DNA of 64,000 bases, from assembly GCF_000019665.1 (NCBI RefSeq), contig NC_010794.1, positions 806,001 through 870,000 of the forward strand. The letters are read 5' to 3'. Source of the stretch: Methylacidiphilum infernorum V4 (lineage in GTDB: Bacteria > Verrucomicrobiota > Verrucomicrobiia > Methylacidiphilales > Methylacidiphilaceae). The position numbers and the translations under genes are program-made. Shown here in pieces: positions 25,789 through 35,217 of this stretch. Positions within the stretch are counted from its first letter, which is position 1, and every line of letters starts with the position of its first letter. The notes beneath the pieces were generated by a model. The model was not told the DNA's origin and ran no database searches. It saw nothing but the letters and a program-made list of their open reading frames with translations.

Positions 25789-27801
25789 TTAAGTGTAGCC
25801 CTCGAGCAGGTCATTGAAATTTACTCGAGCGCCGCGCCGGGCGGCGGCCTGCCAGCTTCTCAGCTTTGCGTGGAACCGGTAGATCGTGCCATATAGGGTA
25901 GGGTAGCTGGCACGACCGGTTGTGGACCACTGCTTGGTTTTGAGCCAGCATTCCAAGTTGGCAGCGGTATTACTCTGCCATGTCTTTTGCAGCTTTTCTT
26001 TAAGGGCCTTAAGGCTGGTCTCGAGTAGGCGATCCCAAGCCTCTTCACCCGCTCGAGCTTCTTTCCATTCCAATCTGTCGTTTTCCTGCCAGCGGGCGGC
26101 ATCGAGCCGAATGCGAACGCTGCCCAGGCCCAGGGGCTTACCATAACCCAACTTGTGGGCATATCCTTGGGAATAAGGGGTAAGCCCAAAGGTTTTTTCA
26201 AGGAGGCCTGGGTCGAGCACGGCCAAAACTGCACCCAGTTCCCATGGTCGCAGGCTGTCAAAACGCAGGGTGGCACGGAATCTGGTCCCCGGCTTGGACA
26301 GGTAGCACACGACGGTCCCCCGTTCCTTCGAGTTGTCTTTTTCCTCGGTTTTCTTGTAAAGGTCCATGTTTGTTCTCGCATCGGGCTGGTGGCGGTAGTA
26401 TTTTCTGCCGGCAAGCTCTCCTCCGGGATCGTCGGGCAGGTCACCGTAGGTAGTAAGCTTGTTTGGAAGATGAACCTGTTTGAGATAGAACTCGACGGCA
26501 CTTGGACGCGGCTGTCCGAGGATGTGTAGGGCAATCTCCCTACCTCCTTCAACGAAACGTTCTTCGAGGCTTTTGCCCTCTGTTACTTCAATGGCGGTGT
26601 TAAAAGCAATCCGTCCCGCAAGCCTTTGGTAGCTCTCTTTGGCCATCGAAGAAAGTTCCTTCTGTTTATTGTCAATGGAATAGCCAAAAAAGAGCCGGGC
26701 TGCAGTCAGTTGCTTTGGGGCACCCTTTTTGTCAAATGTTTCCTGTGGGTGAAATCCCAGTTCGGGCCTCAATTCCTTATTTTCCCCAATGGAGTTTTTG
26801 TAGCAAACGCTGCTTGTGTAAGCCCAGCGGTAGTAGAAATGATGGCCCATGCTCAAGATGCGAAAGGGGGGATTCCCAGGCTTCCTCTCTAGGTTTTCGA
26901 TCTCGATATAGATAAGCTGCTTTTCCTTTAGCTCGGAGTGATTCTGTATGGCTTCTTTTACTTCTTTTACTTTATCTTTAATCTCGTTTAGCAGCGGATG
27001 GCCTGGGCTTAAATGGCCGGTCTTTTCATCGGCAAGGATTTCCTGGGTTTCGTAGTAATCCTTTAAGACTTTTGAGGGAAGAGATTGGCTATCAGCTCGG
27101 TTAAAATCACTGGTGTGAACCAAGACATAACGATAGATTTCATTACTCGGCCTGAAAGCCTTGGCTAGGAGGCCTTCCCCGTCGATTCCTCCCGAATAGA
27201 AAAAAAGGTAATGATCGAGATTTTTTCCTCCTTCAGAGCTTTTTTCCAGTACCATGCATCGTGAGGTACGGGTAGGGGTAAATTTTATTCCGGGGAAATA
27301 TCCTTGAAGCAGCTTGCCAACCTTTTCATCGGGCTTGGGAATGGCTGAATTCCGAACGAAGGTAACGCGGGTGTCATCCGGCAAAACCTTCAGCTCGATC
27401 TCGGCGTTTTCGTCCTTTCCCTTGACAGAGCTGATTACTGCGGGACGCGATTGGTATTTTTGACCGAAACCGAGGTTGGGCCGGAAGGTATAGCGGTGGT
27501 CGCCAACCCTTTCCATCGGTGCGTGCAAGAGGCTTGAGAGGGCTGCACGGAACATCCCCTTGAGGCTTGTTCCGGCGATGAGAACACGGCCGTCCTCCAG
27601 CATTTGAGGGAAAAGTACGCTTTGCTTTTCATTGATTTTGTACTGTTGGTTACCGACGAGCAGAGGGGTAAGGGCTTCCAAGGTGAGGAGGATTTCACCG
27701 CTCAGGCGATCTTCCCCGCTGCTGCCGTCGCGCCACATGGGAACATCGCAGATCGATTTTTGAACTTCTATGGGTAAGAAACCGTAGGGAAGGGAATTCA
27801 T
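25789..27801 (-). CDS. Cas7 with large insertion, type III-D effector subunit
   Basis: A 670-residue RAMP protein with the layout of the TIGR03986-type/Cas7-insertion subunit. The N-terminal RAMP region has GEILLTLEALTPLLVGN (about 35-51) and VLIAGTSLKGMFRAALSSLL (about 72-91), the glycine/serine loop plus helix of Cas7. A long charged insertion spans roughly residues 120-330. The C-terminal half resumes the RAMP fold (LAGRIAFNTAIEV, GTRFRATLRFDSLRPWELGA) and includes a glycine-rich YAHKLGYGKPLGLGSVRI loop (about 560-577). In III-Dv complexes this protein forms part of the crRNA-bound backbone. Last intact gene of the operon, 15 bases after the Csx19-position gene. A remnant second copy lies at 12560-13285. 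Confidence 0.85.
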   Translation of the reverse strand: MNSLPYGFLPIEVQKSICDVPMWRDGSSGEDRLSGEILLTLEALTPLLVGNQQYKINEKQSVLFPQMLEDGRVLIAGTSLKGMFRAALSSLLHAPMERVGDHRYTFRPNLGFGQKYQSRPAVISSVKGKDENAEIELKVLPDDTRVTFVRNSAIPKPDEKVGKLLQGYFPGIKFTPTRTSRCMVLEKSSEGGKNLDHYLFFYSGGIDGEGLLAKAFRPSNEIYRYVLVHTSDFNRADSQSLPSKVLKDYYETQEILADEKTGHLSPGHPLLNEIKDKVKEVKEAIQNHSELKEKQLIYIEIENLERKPGNPPFRILSMGHHFYYRWAYTSSVCYKNSIGENKELRPELGFHPQETFDKKGAPKQLTAARLFFGYSIDNKQKELSSMAKESYQRLAGRIAFNTAIEVTEGKSLEERFVEGGREIALHILGQPRPSAVEFYLKQVHLPNKLTTYGDLPDDPGGELAGRKYYRHQPDARTNMDLYKKTEEKDNSKERGTVVCYLSKPGTRFRATLRFDSLRPWELGAVLAVLDPGLLEKTFGLTPYSQGYAHKLGYGKPLGLGSVRIRLDAARWQENDRLEWKEARAGEEAWDRLLETSLKALKEKLQKTWQSNTAANLECWLKTKQWSTTGRASYPTLYGTIYRFHAKLRSWQAAARRGARVNFNDLLEGYT

Positions 27802-27816
27802 AGGCTTATCATCGTT

Positions 27817-28317
27817 CTATAAATCCAGTGTCCAAGCCACTCGCCTACCTTTTAGAAAGAAGTGTTTTATGGAAAGGGGTTCGCGTAAGAGATGGTCAGG
27901 CGACAAGCCGAAACGGCCTATGTCTTGCCAGCAATAAACCTCCGTGGTTTTGCACTCCAACCCGTCGATCTGTTGGACATTTTCCGGAGAATCCAATGGA
28001 AGGAGACTCCATGTTATTTTTTGGGCGGGTAACCGGCTCAAGGGTTGAGCATCGTAGAAATGATGCCAGCGATTCGGTTCGTAGAGGGTGGCTGCAAGCA
28101 GCGGCAGATCGTCCAGTCCATCCGGCAGTCTTCGAACGAGGGGGTAAAGCCACCGCAGCCGACCCCAGAGAAAGCTGCCGTCACACTCGAGAAGCCAAGC
28201 ACGGGGTTCGAGAGAGATCCAAGAGGGATCGTTGCCCGAGATATGTTGACGGAGCAAGCCAATGGTCAGCCGCCCGGCAAGGTCTTGACGGAGCAGGTAA
28301 AGCCGCTGTCCATTCAT
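27817..28317 (-). CDS. Csx19-position small subunit of the type III-D effector operon
   Basis: A 166-residue protein rich in Trp, Leu and Arg (for example SWISLEPRAWLLECDGSFLW and RLRWLYPLVRRLPDGLDDLP). I do not recognise motifs strongly, but its place between the double Cas7 and the Cas7-insertion gene and its size fit Csx19 (TIGR03984-type) of III-D loci. Its ATG overlaps the stop of the double Cas7 gene by four bases (ATGA). Assignment rests mainly on context. Confidence 0.6.
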   Translation of the reverse strand: MNGQRLYLLRQDLAGRLTIGLLRQHISGNDPSWISLEPRAWLLECDGSFLWGRLRWLYPLVRRLPDGLDDLPLLAATLYEPNRWHHFYDAQPLSRLPAQKITWSLLPLDSPENVQQIDGLECKTTEVYCWQDIGRFGLSPDHLLREPLSIKHFFLKGRRVAWTLDL

Positions 28318-29765
28318 GGTGTTTTTGGGATAATACGGGTGTTGGTTGAATCCTCATCCCGGTCCAGGGTCCAGCGGATATGACCGTGTCCCCGCCAGGA
28401 CCCTCCTCCGAGAGGCAGGTGGCCATCACCTAAGCACTGGAGCATCTTGACCAAGGGATCAGCCAGTTTTTCCGCCTCTTGTTGTTTTGCTGCGGTGATT
28501 TCGGCCCTCCATCGGAAACGGCCATGGGCGATGCAGAGCCGGTCGAACTTGGATGCACCGTAGACACCACCGCTGAATTCATCTATGGACAGCTGCTGCT
28601 GCCAAAGAAGTTTCCAGTCCTCGTTATCCAAAATCCCATCCGATATACTTAGGGAACCGGCTTGTTGGGTGGTACCAAAGAGTTTCTCGACCAGCTCTTT
28701 CCCTGCGTTCCCTTCTTGCAAGGCTTGGCAGTAACGTTCGAGACCTGCCCTCCAAACGCCCCGGATGCTGGCAGCTGGGATGTAGGGAACAAGACCTCCT
28801 CCAGGGGTGGGCATGGCGGTGATGACGAAGTCCGGATCGAAATCTTCTTTCTTGAAGTGGATCTCCTCTTCTTTCTTGAAGTGGATCTCCGAGGGCGGGA
28901 TTGGCGGGATTACCCGATTAAAAAACTCATTGGCTTGGAGCTGGAGGCGGGCATGCCCCCCGATGGAGAGGGTGTCCAGGCCGTATCCCTTGCCGAAATC
29001 GTCGGCTCGTTCCCCTACCTCGATCGTTCCGGAGAAAACGACATATCCACGCGGAGCTTGCTTCGACACAGGCTGCGTAGTGCGCAAAAAACTGTCCAGA
29101 TCGAGCAAGGGTATATTGTTATCTTGGAAAAATTGTCTCAAGGCCTCTCCTCTTTGCCCCGTCGCAAAGGCATTGGGCCAAAGGCGGACATGCCGACTAT
29201 CGAGTCGGACGATGGCGATCTTTTCCAAATGGGCCCAGCCGTAGCCGTGTCGGCTCCCACGTCCGATACGCGCACCGCCCTTTTTACTCCAAGTCGCCAG
29301 CACTTCCGCGGCCATTCCTTCAAGTTGTGCAAAATCACATTCATCGGAAGGAGCGATCTCAAGCAAGAAATCCCAAGAGGTTCCCTCTGGTAGCGCCTCA
29401 ATGCTAAATAGGCAGTTCTCCCGTGCGGCCAGGGTGCGCCGGTCTATGCTGACATGCTGGAAGAAGACCGTTTGGGCATGCATTTGAAGCAGATGGGCAT
29501 GGGCAAACCTCCAGGCCGAGGCAGTCGCCTTTTGATCGCCTTTGCCGGTGGGTGTTTCGAGGGTGATTGCAGAAGGTAGCTTGGGGAAAAGGGCACGTGC
29601 CTGGGCAATAAAACATCCAGCAAGGGTGCTTCCCCGCAAAATCGGCCGACCGAGACCGTCACGAGCAAGGGGTAGATTTGCAAACCCGTGAGGATTATTC
29701 CCCCCCACCGAGAGAGCACTGTCTTGGACAAGGTGGGCAAAAACCAGGGTTCGATAGGGTTTCAT
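28314..29765 (-). CDS. Double Cas7 (Cas7-2x) RAMP protein, type III-D effector subunit
   Basis: Start at the ATG of 29763-29765 (MKPYRTLVFAHLVQDS), which overlaps the upstream stop (ATGA) and has GGAGG eight bases ahead; 483 residues. Two Cas7 domains are visible in tandem. The first has GRPILRGSTLAGCFIAQAR (about 40-58), the catalytic-type loop HVSIDRRTLAARENCLFSIE (about 103-122) and GGARIGRGSRHGYGWAHL (about 162-179). The second has AASIRGVWRAGLERY (about 330-344), LSIDEFSGGVYGASKFDRL (about 390-408) and LPLGGGSWRGHGHIRW (about 447-462). The Asp in SIDR and SIDE corresponds to the Csm3/Cmr4 residue that cuts target RNA. A repeated EIHFKKEE motif at about 290-305 is a short internal tandem duplication in the linker. 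Confidence 0.88.
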   Translation of the reverse strand: MKPYRTLVFAHLVQDSALSVGGNNPHGFANLPLARDGLGRPILRGSTLAGCFIAQARALFPKLPSAITLETPTGKGDQKATASAWRFAHAHLLQMHAQTVFFQHVSIDRRTLAARENCLFSIEALPEGTSWDFLLEIAPSDECDFAQLEGMAAEVLATWSKKGGARIGRGSRHGYGWAHLEKIAIVRLDSRHVRLWPNAFATGQRGEALRQFFQDNNIPLLDLDSFLRTTQPVSKQAPRGYVVFSGTIEVGERADDFGKGYGLDTLSIGGHARLQLQANEFFNRVIPPIPPSEIHFKKEEEIHFKKEDFDPDFVITAMPTPGGGLVPYIPAASIRGVWRAGLERYCQALQEGNAGKELVEKLFGTTQQAGSLSISDGILDNEDWKLLWQQQLSIDEFSGGVYGASKFDRLCIAHGRFRWRAEITAAKQQEAEKLADPLVKMLQCLGDGHLPLGGGSWRGHGHIRWTLDRDEDSTNTRIIPKTP

Positions 29766-31804
29766 CCGCAAGGCTCCTCCTTCGATTTTTTGCCCGACAA
29801 AAACCAACGGACGAAGTAATCCAGAAAGGTCTTGGCATCGGTCAGCGGCAGACTCGATACCTGGCTTTGCAGCTTAGGAAATTCCCGGTGTTCGACAATC
29901 TCTTTCCACGCCTTGCCTCCGAGACGTTTTGAGGCGTCTTTGAGCGAGTCGAAAATCTTGTCGATTTCCTCTTTGGTGGAGGCTGCCTGGATGGCGGCAC
30001 GAAATTCGCCCCATTGGCTTGGACTGGGTTGGGACTTTATCTTGTCGAACTTATAGTACCATTCTTGGGCTTTCCTGCAGAGCTTCTCTTCGTTGTCATA
30101 GAATGCATGTTCAGGGGCACTGGTAGAGACTTCTGTCTCGGAAGACAGACGGCATTGCGGCTCGGGCAAAAAGTCGATCCGGAAACGGCCGAAACCTTCC
30201 TCAGGACACTCGCCTAGGGCAAGGTACTCGGCAAGTCTCTGCCGAAGTTCAGTTGCTCCTTCTCCTTCGATCCAGACCACCGAGCCGGCTTTAATTGAGA
30301 GTTGGGCAAGGCGTGGAAGTCCCGTGGCGGCGTTGAAGCCCAACAGTTCGCGGCTTTCGCTAAAACTTTTCCTCGTTATGAGCCGATCGGCAGGGAACCC
30401 GACAAGATCGGCAATGGTCTTCGCCTCGAGCCGTTCGACGAAGTTGCCTAGGGAGTCCCGTGCGATGAGGTCGCTTTCCAAAAGTAGCGTAAAACCCTCG
30501 GAAACCAATTTGCTGCCATGCGTTGCCGGGGGTAGCCACGTTGCGGAGACAAGTTCAAGGGGACGACCGCCTCGGCCAACCCGCAGCCAGCAACGGGCCA
30601 CAACTTGGAGTGCTTCTTTGAGGATCTCGATCTGCCGCGGCTCGGTGAGGAGGATGTCCGCCAAAAAGTGTGTCCCTTCGGCGATTTCCTCCATGCTAAA
30701 AAGGGCTTGTTCTGTTTTATTGTACTCGCTGGGCACGCGTGTATGAAGCCTTTCTAGGATTTGGGGCCTGTAGCGTTGCCAACGACTGTCCTTGGGACTC
30801 TTCCTAAAGAGGAATTCCTCTTCCTTGGGACGGTCGAGATTTTCTTGGTCCTGGGGTTGTTGGAGGATCAGGTCTTTTTCCCCCCGGTCGCCTAGAAAAT
30901 CTCCCCGCTGCGATGTGGCCCACCAGGGTAGATCCGAGCTTGGAGCCTTGGCCTTCGGTGTGCCGATGGACAAAGGTATGGGTAAAACCTCAAATTGCTC
31001 GAACCCCTCGCATCCCACCGACTGCGGTAGGGGTAGGGCATCGCCCCAGGACAAGGTGTCAGCGAGGAGTCCCTGTGCCAATTGGGCTTTCCCGTTTTGC
31101 AGGCAATTTGCCACGAAAGCCCCGCGCAAGGTACGGCCGCGGATAAAACTTAAGCTGGCGATGAGATTGCCCGGATGCCCGGTTAGAGGCAAACAGATCG
31201 GATCGAGATTGCGTAGCAGCAAGCGCAAGCGGCAAGGAGTCCCGGATGCCTTTTCTCTTGGAACAGGCGTGGCATGCGGAGCTTGCTCGGTCCAACTCCA
31301 GCGGATTCGACCGTTGCCGCGCTGACGACCGCTACCCAGCGAATCGGTACGGGCGACGATCGCCTTGAAGAGCTCAAGCAATTGCGTTTCCCCATCGGGC
31401 AACATCGCTTCCATCCTGAACCGGCTACCTGCCGGGATATACTCAAAGAAACGGAGAGATCCCTCATCTGCCGTCCCACTACGAGGAGAAATACGGGTGC
31501 TCCCCCAGATAAGAGCTTTGGGCACCTGTTGAGCATCGCAATACGCCCCGGTCAATTGAAGCTTTCCCTGTTTTTTGCCTGCACAGCCAAACAGCTCATC
31601 GATCTGTTGGCACGAGATAGACTGCGGATCGAAACGATGCCATTCCAATGCAGCACTGCGCATCACCCCCTTGATATGGCTAGAGGGTAAAACGGGCCGA
31701 CCAAGCCGGTCTCGGACCTGCAAGGCATCGATATCTCCCCATCCGATCCCTGCTCCGATGTGGAGATCTTCTAAAAGTTCAATCTCTAGCGTAAAACGGC
31801 TCAT
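29762..31804 (-). CDS. Cas7-Cas5-Cas11-like fusion protein, type III-D variant effector
   Basis: A 680-residue multidomain protein. Residues 1 to about 175 form a Csm3/Cas7-type RAMP: FTLEIELLEDLHIGAGIG, GRPVLPSSHIKGVMRSAAL, and GSGRQRGNGRIRWSW at its end. Residues about 190-555 look like a Cas5/Csx10-type RAMP: LTGHPGNLIASLSFIRGRTL with RGAFVANCL, and a C-terminal CPEEGFGRFRIDFLPEP. The last about 110 residues are helical and charged (YDNEEKLCRKAQEWYYKFDK, then FLDYFVRWFLSGKKS) and would be the Cas11-like small subunit. This order is the one described for the III-Dv complex, regarded as an intermediate toward single-protein type III-E effectors. It starts 24 bases after cas10 and overlaps the double Cas7 gene by four bases. 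Confidence 0.85.
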   Translation of the reverse strand: MSRFTLEIELLEDLHIGAGIGWGDIDALQVRDRLGRPVLPSSHIKGVMRSAALEWHRFDPQSISCQQIDELFGCAGKKQGKLQLTGAYCDAQQVPKALIWGSTRISPRSGTADEGSLRFFEYIPAGSRFRMEAMLPDGETQLLELFKAIVARTDSLGSGRQRGNGRIRWSWTEQAPHATPVPREKASGTPCRLRLLLRNLDPICLPLTGHPGNLIASLSFIRGRTLRGAFVANCLQNGKAQLAQGLLADTLSWGDALPLPQSVGCEGFEQFEVLPIPLSIGTPKAKAPSSDLPWWATSQRGDFLGDRGEKDLILQQPQDQENLDRPKEEEFLFRKSPKDSRWQRYRPQILERLHTRVPSEYNKTEQALFSMEEIAEGTHFLADILLTEPRQIEILKEALQVVARCWLRVGRGGRPLELVSATWLPPATHGSKLVSEGFTLLLESDLIARDSLGNFVERLEAKTIADLVGFPADRLITRKSFSESRELLGFNAATGLPRLAQLSIKAGSVVWIEGEGATELRQRLAEYLALGECPEEGFGRFRIDFLPEPQCRLSSETEVSTSAPEHAFYDNEEKLCRKAQEWYYKFDKIKSQPSPSQWGEFRAAIQAASTKEEIDKIFDSLKDASKRLGGKAWKEIVEHREFPKLQSQVSSLPLTDAKTFLDYFVRWFLSGKKSKEEPCG

Positions 31805-31828
31805 GCTTTTTTTCTTTAAGTCATCGGG

Positions 31829-33391
31829 TTACTTCCGTAGGATTTCGTAGATCTCCACTATGTCGGGCACGAAGGAAAAGAGATAGGTTTGGACAAATGG
31901 CCTCAACTCCCCTTCCAAAAGCTTGCCCATTTCTTCAGGTAGCTCCGCCCAGGCTAGCTCGGCTACTGTCCGTCCAATGCGCATTTTCTCAACCAACTGG
32001 CGCAACTGGGAACGGGACAGCTCTTGAGATTCCTTGATCTTATACTTGATCTTATCCACGGACTCAAGCAGCGTGCAAAGGCCTTTTTCACCCAGGATCG
32101 GGTAGGGCTTGTTGCTGAGCACGGTGTTGCCAACGAGGCTATCGGCACGCCTCTCGGCAATCGGGTCATTGACCCAGGAATTGGTAGTCAGGTGCCAATC
32201 CACTACAGAACGTACTTCTGGTTTTGCCCGGTAAAGCCGTTTGGCGCTGTCGGCAAGAGAAACGGCCATCTCATGAAGCCGATAAAAAGGGAATTTCGAC
32301 TTGGCAAATGTCACCCCGGTACCGATGGTTAGGGGTTCTCCATCACAGAGGGGTAAGTCCGAGAGTTTCCGGGCATAAGCAGTAACAAACGGGAGTGCAT
32401 AGGTAGCTGCACAGACCAACAACAGGTCGTCTCCCCCCAACATTAACAGTTGATACTTATTGGGATCCTTATCTGGATCCTTGCCAAAGACCTCGCTAAG
32501 CGACTGGGTCAGTGCTTTCCTGACCGCAACGCGCATGCTAAGAAAAAACTCTTCCCCATGTGCTTCGCTTGCCAGGCTGCCATCCCGGTCGACGTCCCCG
32601 AGATGGCGTTTCCACTGTTGGTAGCGGTTCCCGATTCCGTTGCCGTCTGCGTAGATGAGCGCAATATAACCGCGATTGTCCTCAAGATCCTCAAGACTTT
32701 TCGGCTGTTTATCGGGAGTAGGAGTAGGAATCAACCGCTCCTTTTCCAAGAGGCCGATCAAGTCCGCAGGGTTTTCGCGATAGCTCCTTCCTCTTTCCTC
32801 CAACTCTTTTTCTTCATCGCTGAGAAATTGTTCCTGTTGTTGTTCCTGTTGTTGTTTCTGTTGTACCTTTGGTGCAGCAGGTCGGTTGCCTAGATGGTGA
32901 CTGACCTGGAATGCAGGATGTTGGAAAAGGCTCGTTCCAAGGGATGGCCCCGGTTCCTTTTGCCCCTCGATCCAGGCATCCACCATGATCCCAGGCAATT
33001 TGGTGCCGATAAGATTGTATGCCTTTTCCAAGAAGGAGCGGGCCGTATTTTCCGAAGGGAATGTTGCAATGAAGTGTCCGCCATCACGCACAAGCACACC
33101 GGTCCGCTTGTAGAGAAGCCGTGGGTCATCCGCAAGAAGTTCATCTCTTGAGGATGATTTGTTTAACGGATCGTCGCTTTTCCTTTCGGGAAGTTTTTCG
33201 GCGATTGTTGGGTCCGCCTTGGCCCCGCAGTTTTTGGCTAAATCAGGGAGATGAACCCGGATCGTCTGTCCTAGGATCGAATTTGCCCCCAACATGGCCC
33301 TCAACCGCGGCGAAGCAAACAGGTAGGCCTGGATGCGCTTGAATTCGAGTTCGAGCTTGACTAGTTTAGATGCTGAAGGACAATCACTCAA
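31829..33391 (-). CDS. cas10: Cas10, type III CRISPR effector large subunit, without HD domain
   Basis: A 520-residue, short Cas10. The N-terminus begins directly with a RAMP-like region (LELEFKRIQAYLFASPRLRA, then MLGANSILGQTIR, the usual GAS-x-L helix). No HD nuclease motif precedes it. A Gln-rich linker sits at about 177-188, the first palm aspartate motif YADGNGIGNRYQQW at about 247-260, and the cyclase motif LLMLGGDDLLLVC at about 315-327. The intact GGDD predicts cyclic oligoadenylate synthesis on target RNA binding, matching the CARF-HEPN ribonuclease at 10543-12303. DNA cleavage by Cas10 itself is not expected. First gene of the effector operon; its promoter should lie in 33392-33650. 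Confidence 0.92.
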   Translation of the reverse strand: MSDCPSASKLVKLELEFKRIQAYLFASPRLRAMLGANSILGQTIRVHLPDLAKNCGAKADPTIAEKLPERKSDDPLNKSSSRDELLADDPRLLYKRTGVLVRDGGHFIATFPSENTARSFLEKAYNLIGTKLPGIMVDAWIEGQKEPGPSLGTSLFQHPAFQVSHHLGNRPAAPKVQQKQQQEQQQEQFLSDEEKELEERGRSYRENPADLIGLLEKERLIPTPTPDKQPKSLEDLEDNRGYIALIYADGNGIGNRYQQWKRHLGDVDRDGSLASEAHGEEFFLSMRVAVRKALTQSLSEVFGKDPDKDPNKYQLLMLGGDDLLLVCAATYALPFVTAYARKLSDLPLCDGEPLTIGTGVTFAKSKFPFYRLHEMAVSLADSAKRLYRAKPEVRSVVDWHLTTNSWVNDPIAERRADSLVGNTVLSNKPYPILGEKGLCTLLESVDKIKYKIKESQELSRSQLRQLVEKMRIGRTVAELAWAELPEEMGKLLEGELRPFVQTYLFSFVPDIVEIYEILRK

Positions 33392-35217
33392 GGTTCAAAT
33401 TTCTCAAGGTTGAAGTTTTAAGCCGTTACCACAGTTGGATACCTTCCACTGCCTTCTCCATTCAGGTATAAACGGGTTGTCTTTCCGCAGAAAGCCTAAT
33501 CATCCTAATAATCCTGGAATCATTTGGTCACCATAGCCTGCGAAATGCTAGAATGAAATACAAATCGCCTGTCCGGTTTTTTCCTCGTCCGACCGTGAAT
33601 TATCTTCACTGTTCCTGAAAACGGGCTCATGCATGCATGAGCCTAAGTAAGCCCGTGCTCTTTGCCGTAGTTTTGTTTTCATAATCCGGGTTGGCTTTTC
33701 TTGGTCTATTGAAACGAAAACAATGGGTTACTGCCCTTGTCTTTCGACGCGACACAGCTTTTCATCGATAAAGCATACCCAACAAGGAAAATCCATGCCC
33801 AGGAGGGTTTATTCTGCTTGTTCATATCCACTTTTGTGGGTCGTGACCGGTTGGAGGACTTTCTTTCATTTTCGAAAAATCCCCAATGAAAATGGAGAGC
33901 TTTTAAAATGCAAGCTTCCGCCATTGCTTTATATTAGACCGAATACAAAGCATTTTTAAAAAAGTAAAAAAAGCAATTACTTTAATCTGCAAGCTTAGTA
34001 ATTCTTTAGGTAAAATCAACCAAAATTTTAACAATTCAGTATTCTCTTGGCCATACCAGGTTGTATGAAGCATAAATTTATTATTCTACTCTTAAGATAA
34101 AGATAAGAACAGAGGGCATGGAGCCAGGGAGAGAAGGGATAGGGGATTGGACATAGAATGGCGTGCTCAAAAGATACGGATCCGTTCCGGATTCATCGTT
34201 TTTTGTTCCTTATAGTGCCGTTAAACTGTTTTTCGTAGAAGACAGGCCGGGGATCCCTCCTGGAGTCTTGCTCGATGTCGTCCTGGGGGAGACCTCCATC
34301 CGTGGGCGACAGGGTGAAGACGCGTCGGAGGCAGGGTGACTTCTGGTATTCCCGGCCATCAAGTATCTTCCGGGTTGATCGAATAGGTTGTTCCGGTCTT
34401 GGGGCCTGATGTTTAATTTCGTTGAGCTAGAGAGGAAAGCGGGTTTGTTCCTATAGAAAAGGAACTCATTGTGATGCTTCCCAACGGCAAGCAAGAGGTT
34501 TTTTTTTCAGTTCGATAAAACCCTTAAGGATCACGAAATTTGATCCTGGTCCTGGATTGGGGCATTCCAGGAAGATGGCTCATCCAAAAGTGCCCCATTT
34601 CGGTTCTTGGATATCCGGATAGATACTTTTTGAAGAGGAGCAAGCCGAGGGTTCCAGATGGTCGTTAGCCTGATGCAGAGACGGAGAGGCTTTAGCTTGG
34701 CCGAATAGAAAAGATTTAAGGCTATGCTCGCTTTTACCGAAAAGATAAAAGAAAAGGGAGTTGAGTTGATGTAGGCCGAGGAGTTGCACCGTCTTGGCCT
34801 TTCCCTCCGTTCCTGGCTTTTCGGAATGCTTTCCGAATCCAAAGAAAATTACACAACATTTCCATCTTGTGCAGTGGGCTAAATAGGCAATTTGCACAGG
34901 AAGCAATAGGCGGTTGTACCGGGGTGAAGTTCCTCATCCAAGGAAGCGGTTGAGATAAGGCAAAAAGCTAGGGGAAGGGGCTCGACTGCATTGGCTCTGC
35001 CCCTCTAAGAGCAAGAAAAAGCGGCCGGGATGAGGGTGGTGTTCTGGCAACTTCTCTTTTCTCTAGGCAATAGCCTGGATGAGGAGAGGGAGCCGGCATT
35101 TCGGGAGTCGAGAGTGGTTTCTAGGGGTCTTAAACCGGCCTTCTTTCTGAAAAAGGCTTTCGCTTATGATCGACTTTGGGTTCATTGGCTTAAAAAAACC
35201 CGATGAGAAGGATAGGA
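33392..35217. other. Gene-poor stretch upstream of cas10 and downstream of pckA
   Basis: About 1.8 kb without a supported gene; open frames are short and mutually overlapping (for example 34210-34494, 34580-34906 minus). The first 250 bases must hold the promoter of the cas10 operon but I cannot point to convincing -35/-10 boxes. An AT-rich piece lies at 33950-34110. A strong palindrome at 33621-33656 is listed separately. Confidence 0.5.
33621..33656. promoter_or_regulatory. 20-base perfect palindrome inside a nested inverted repeat
   Basis: GGCTCATGCATGCATGAGCC (33624-33643) is its own reverse complement. In addition ACGGGCT (33621-33627) pairs with AGCCCGT (33650-33656), so two alternative hairpins are possible. 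It lies about 230 bases upstream of the cas10 start. An operator, a terminator stem or chance are all possible. Confidence 0.35.

Noticed and set aside
34210-34494. Possible transposase tail on the minus strand
   Set aside because: The Ser/Pro/Arg-rich frame only vaguely recalls TnpB C-termini; no catalytic motif or zinc ribbon present.
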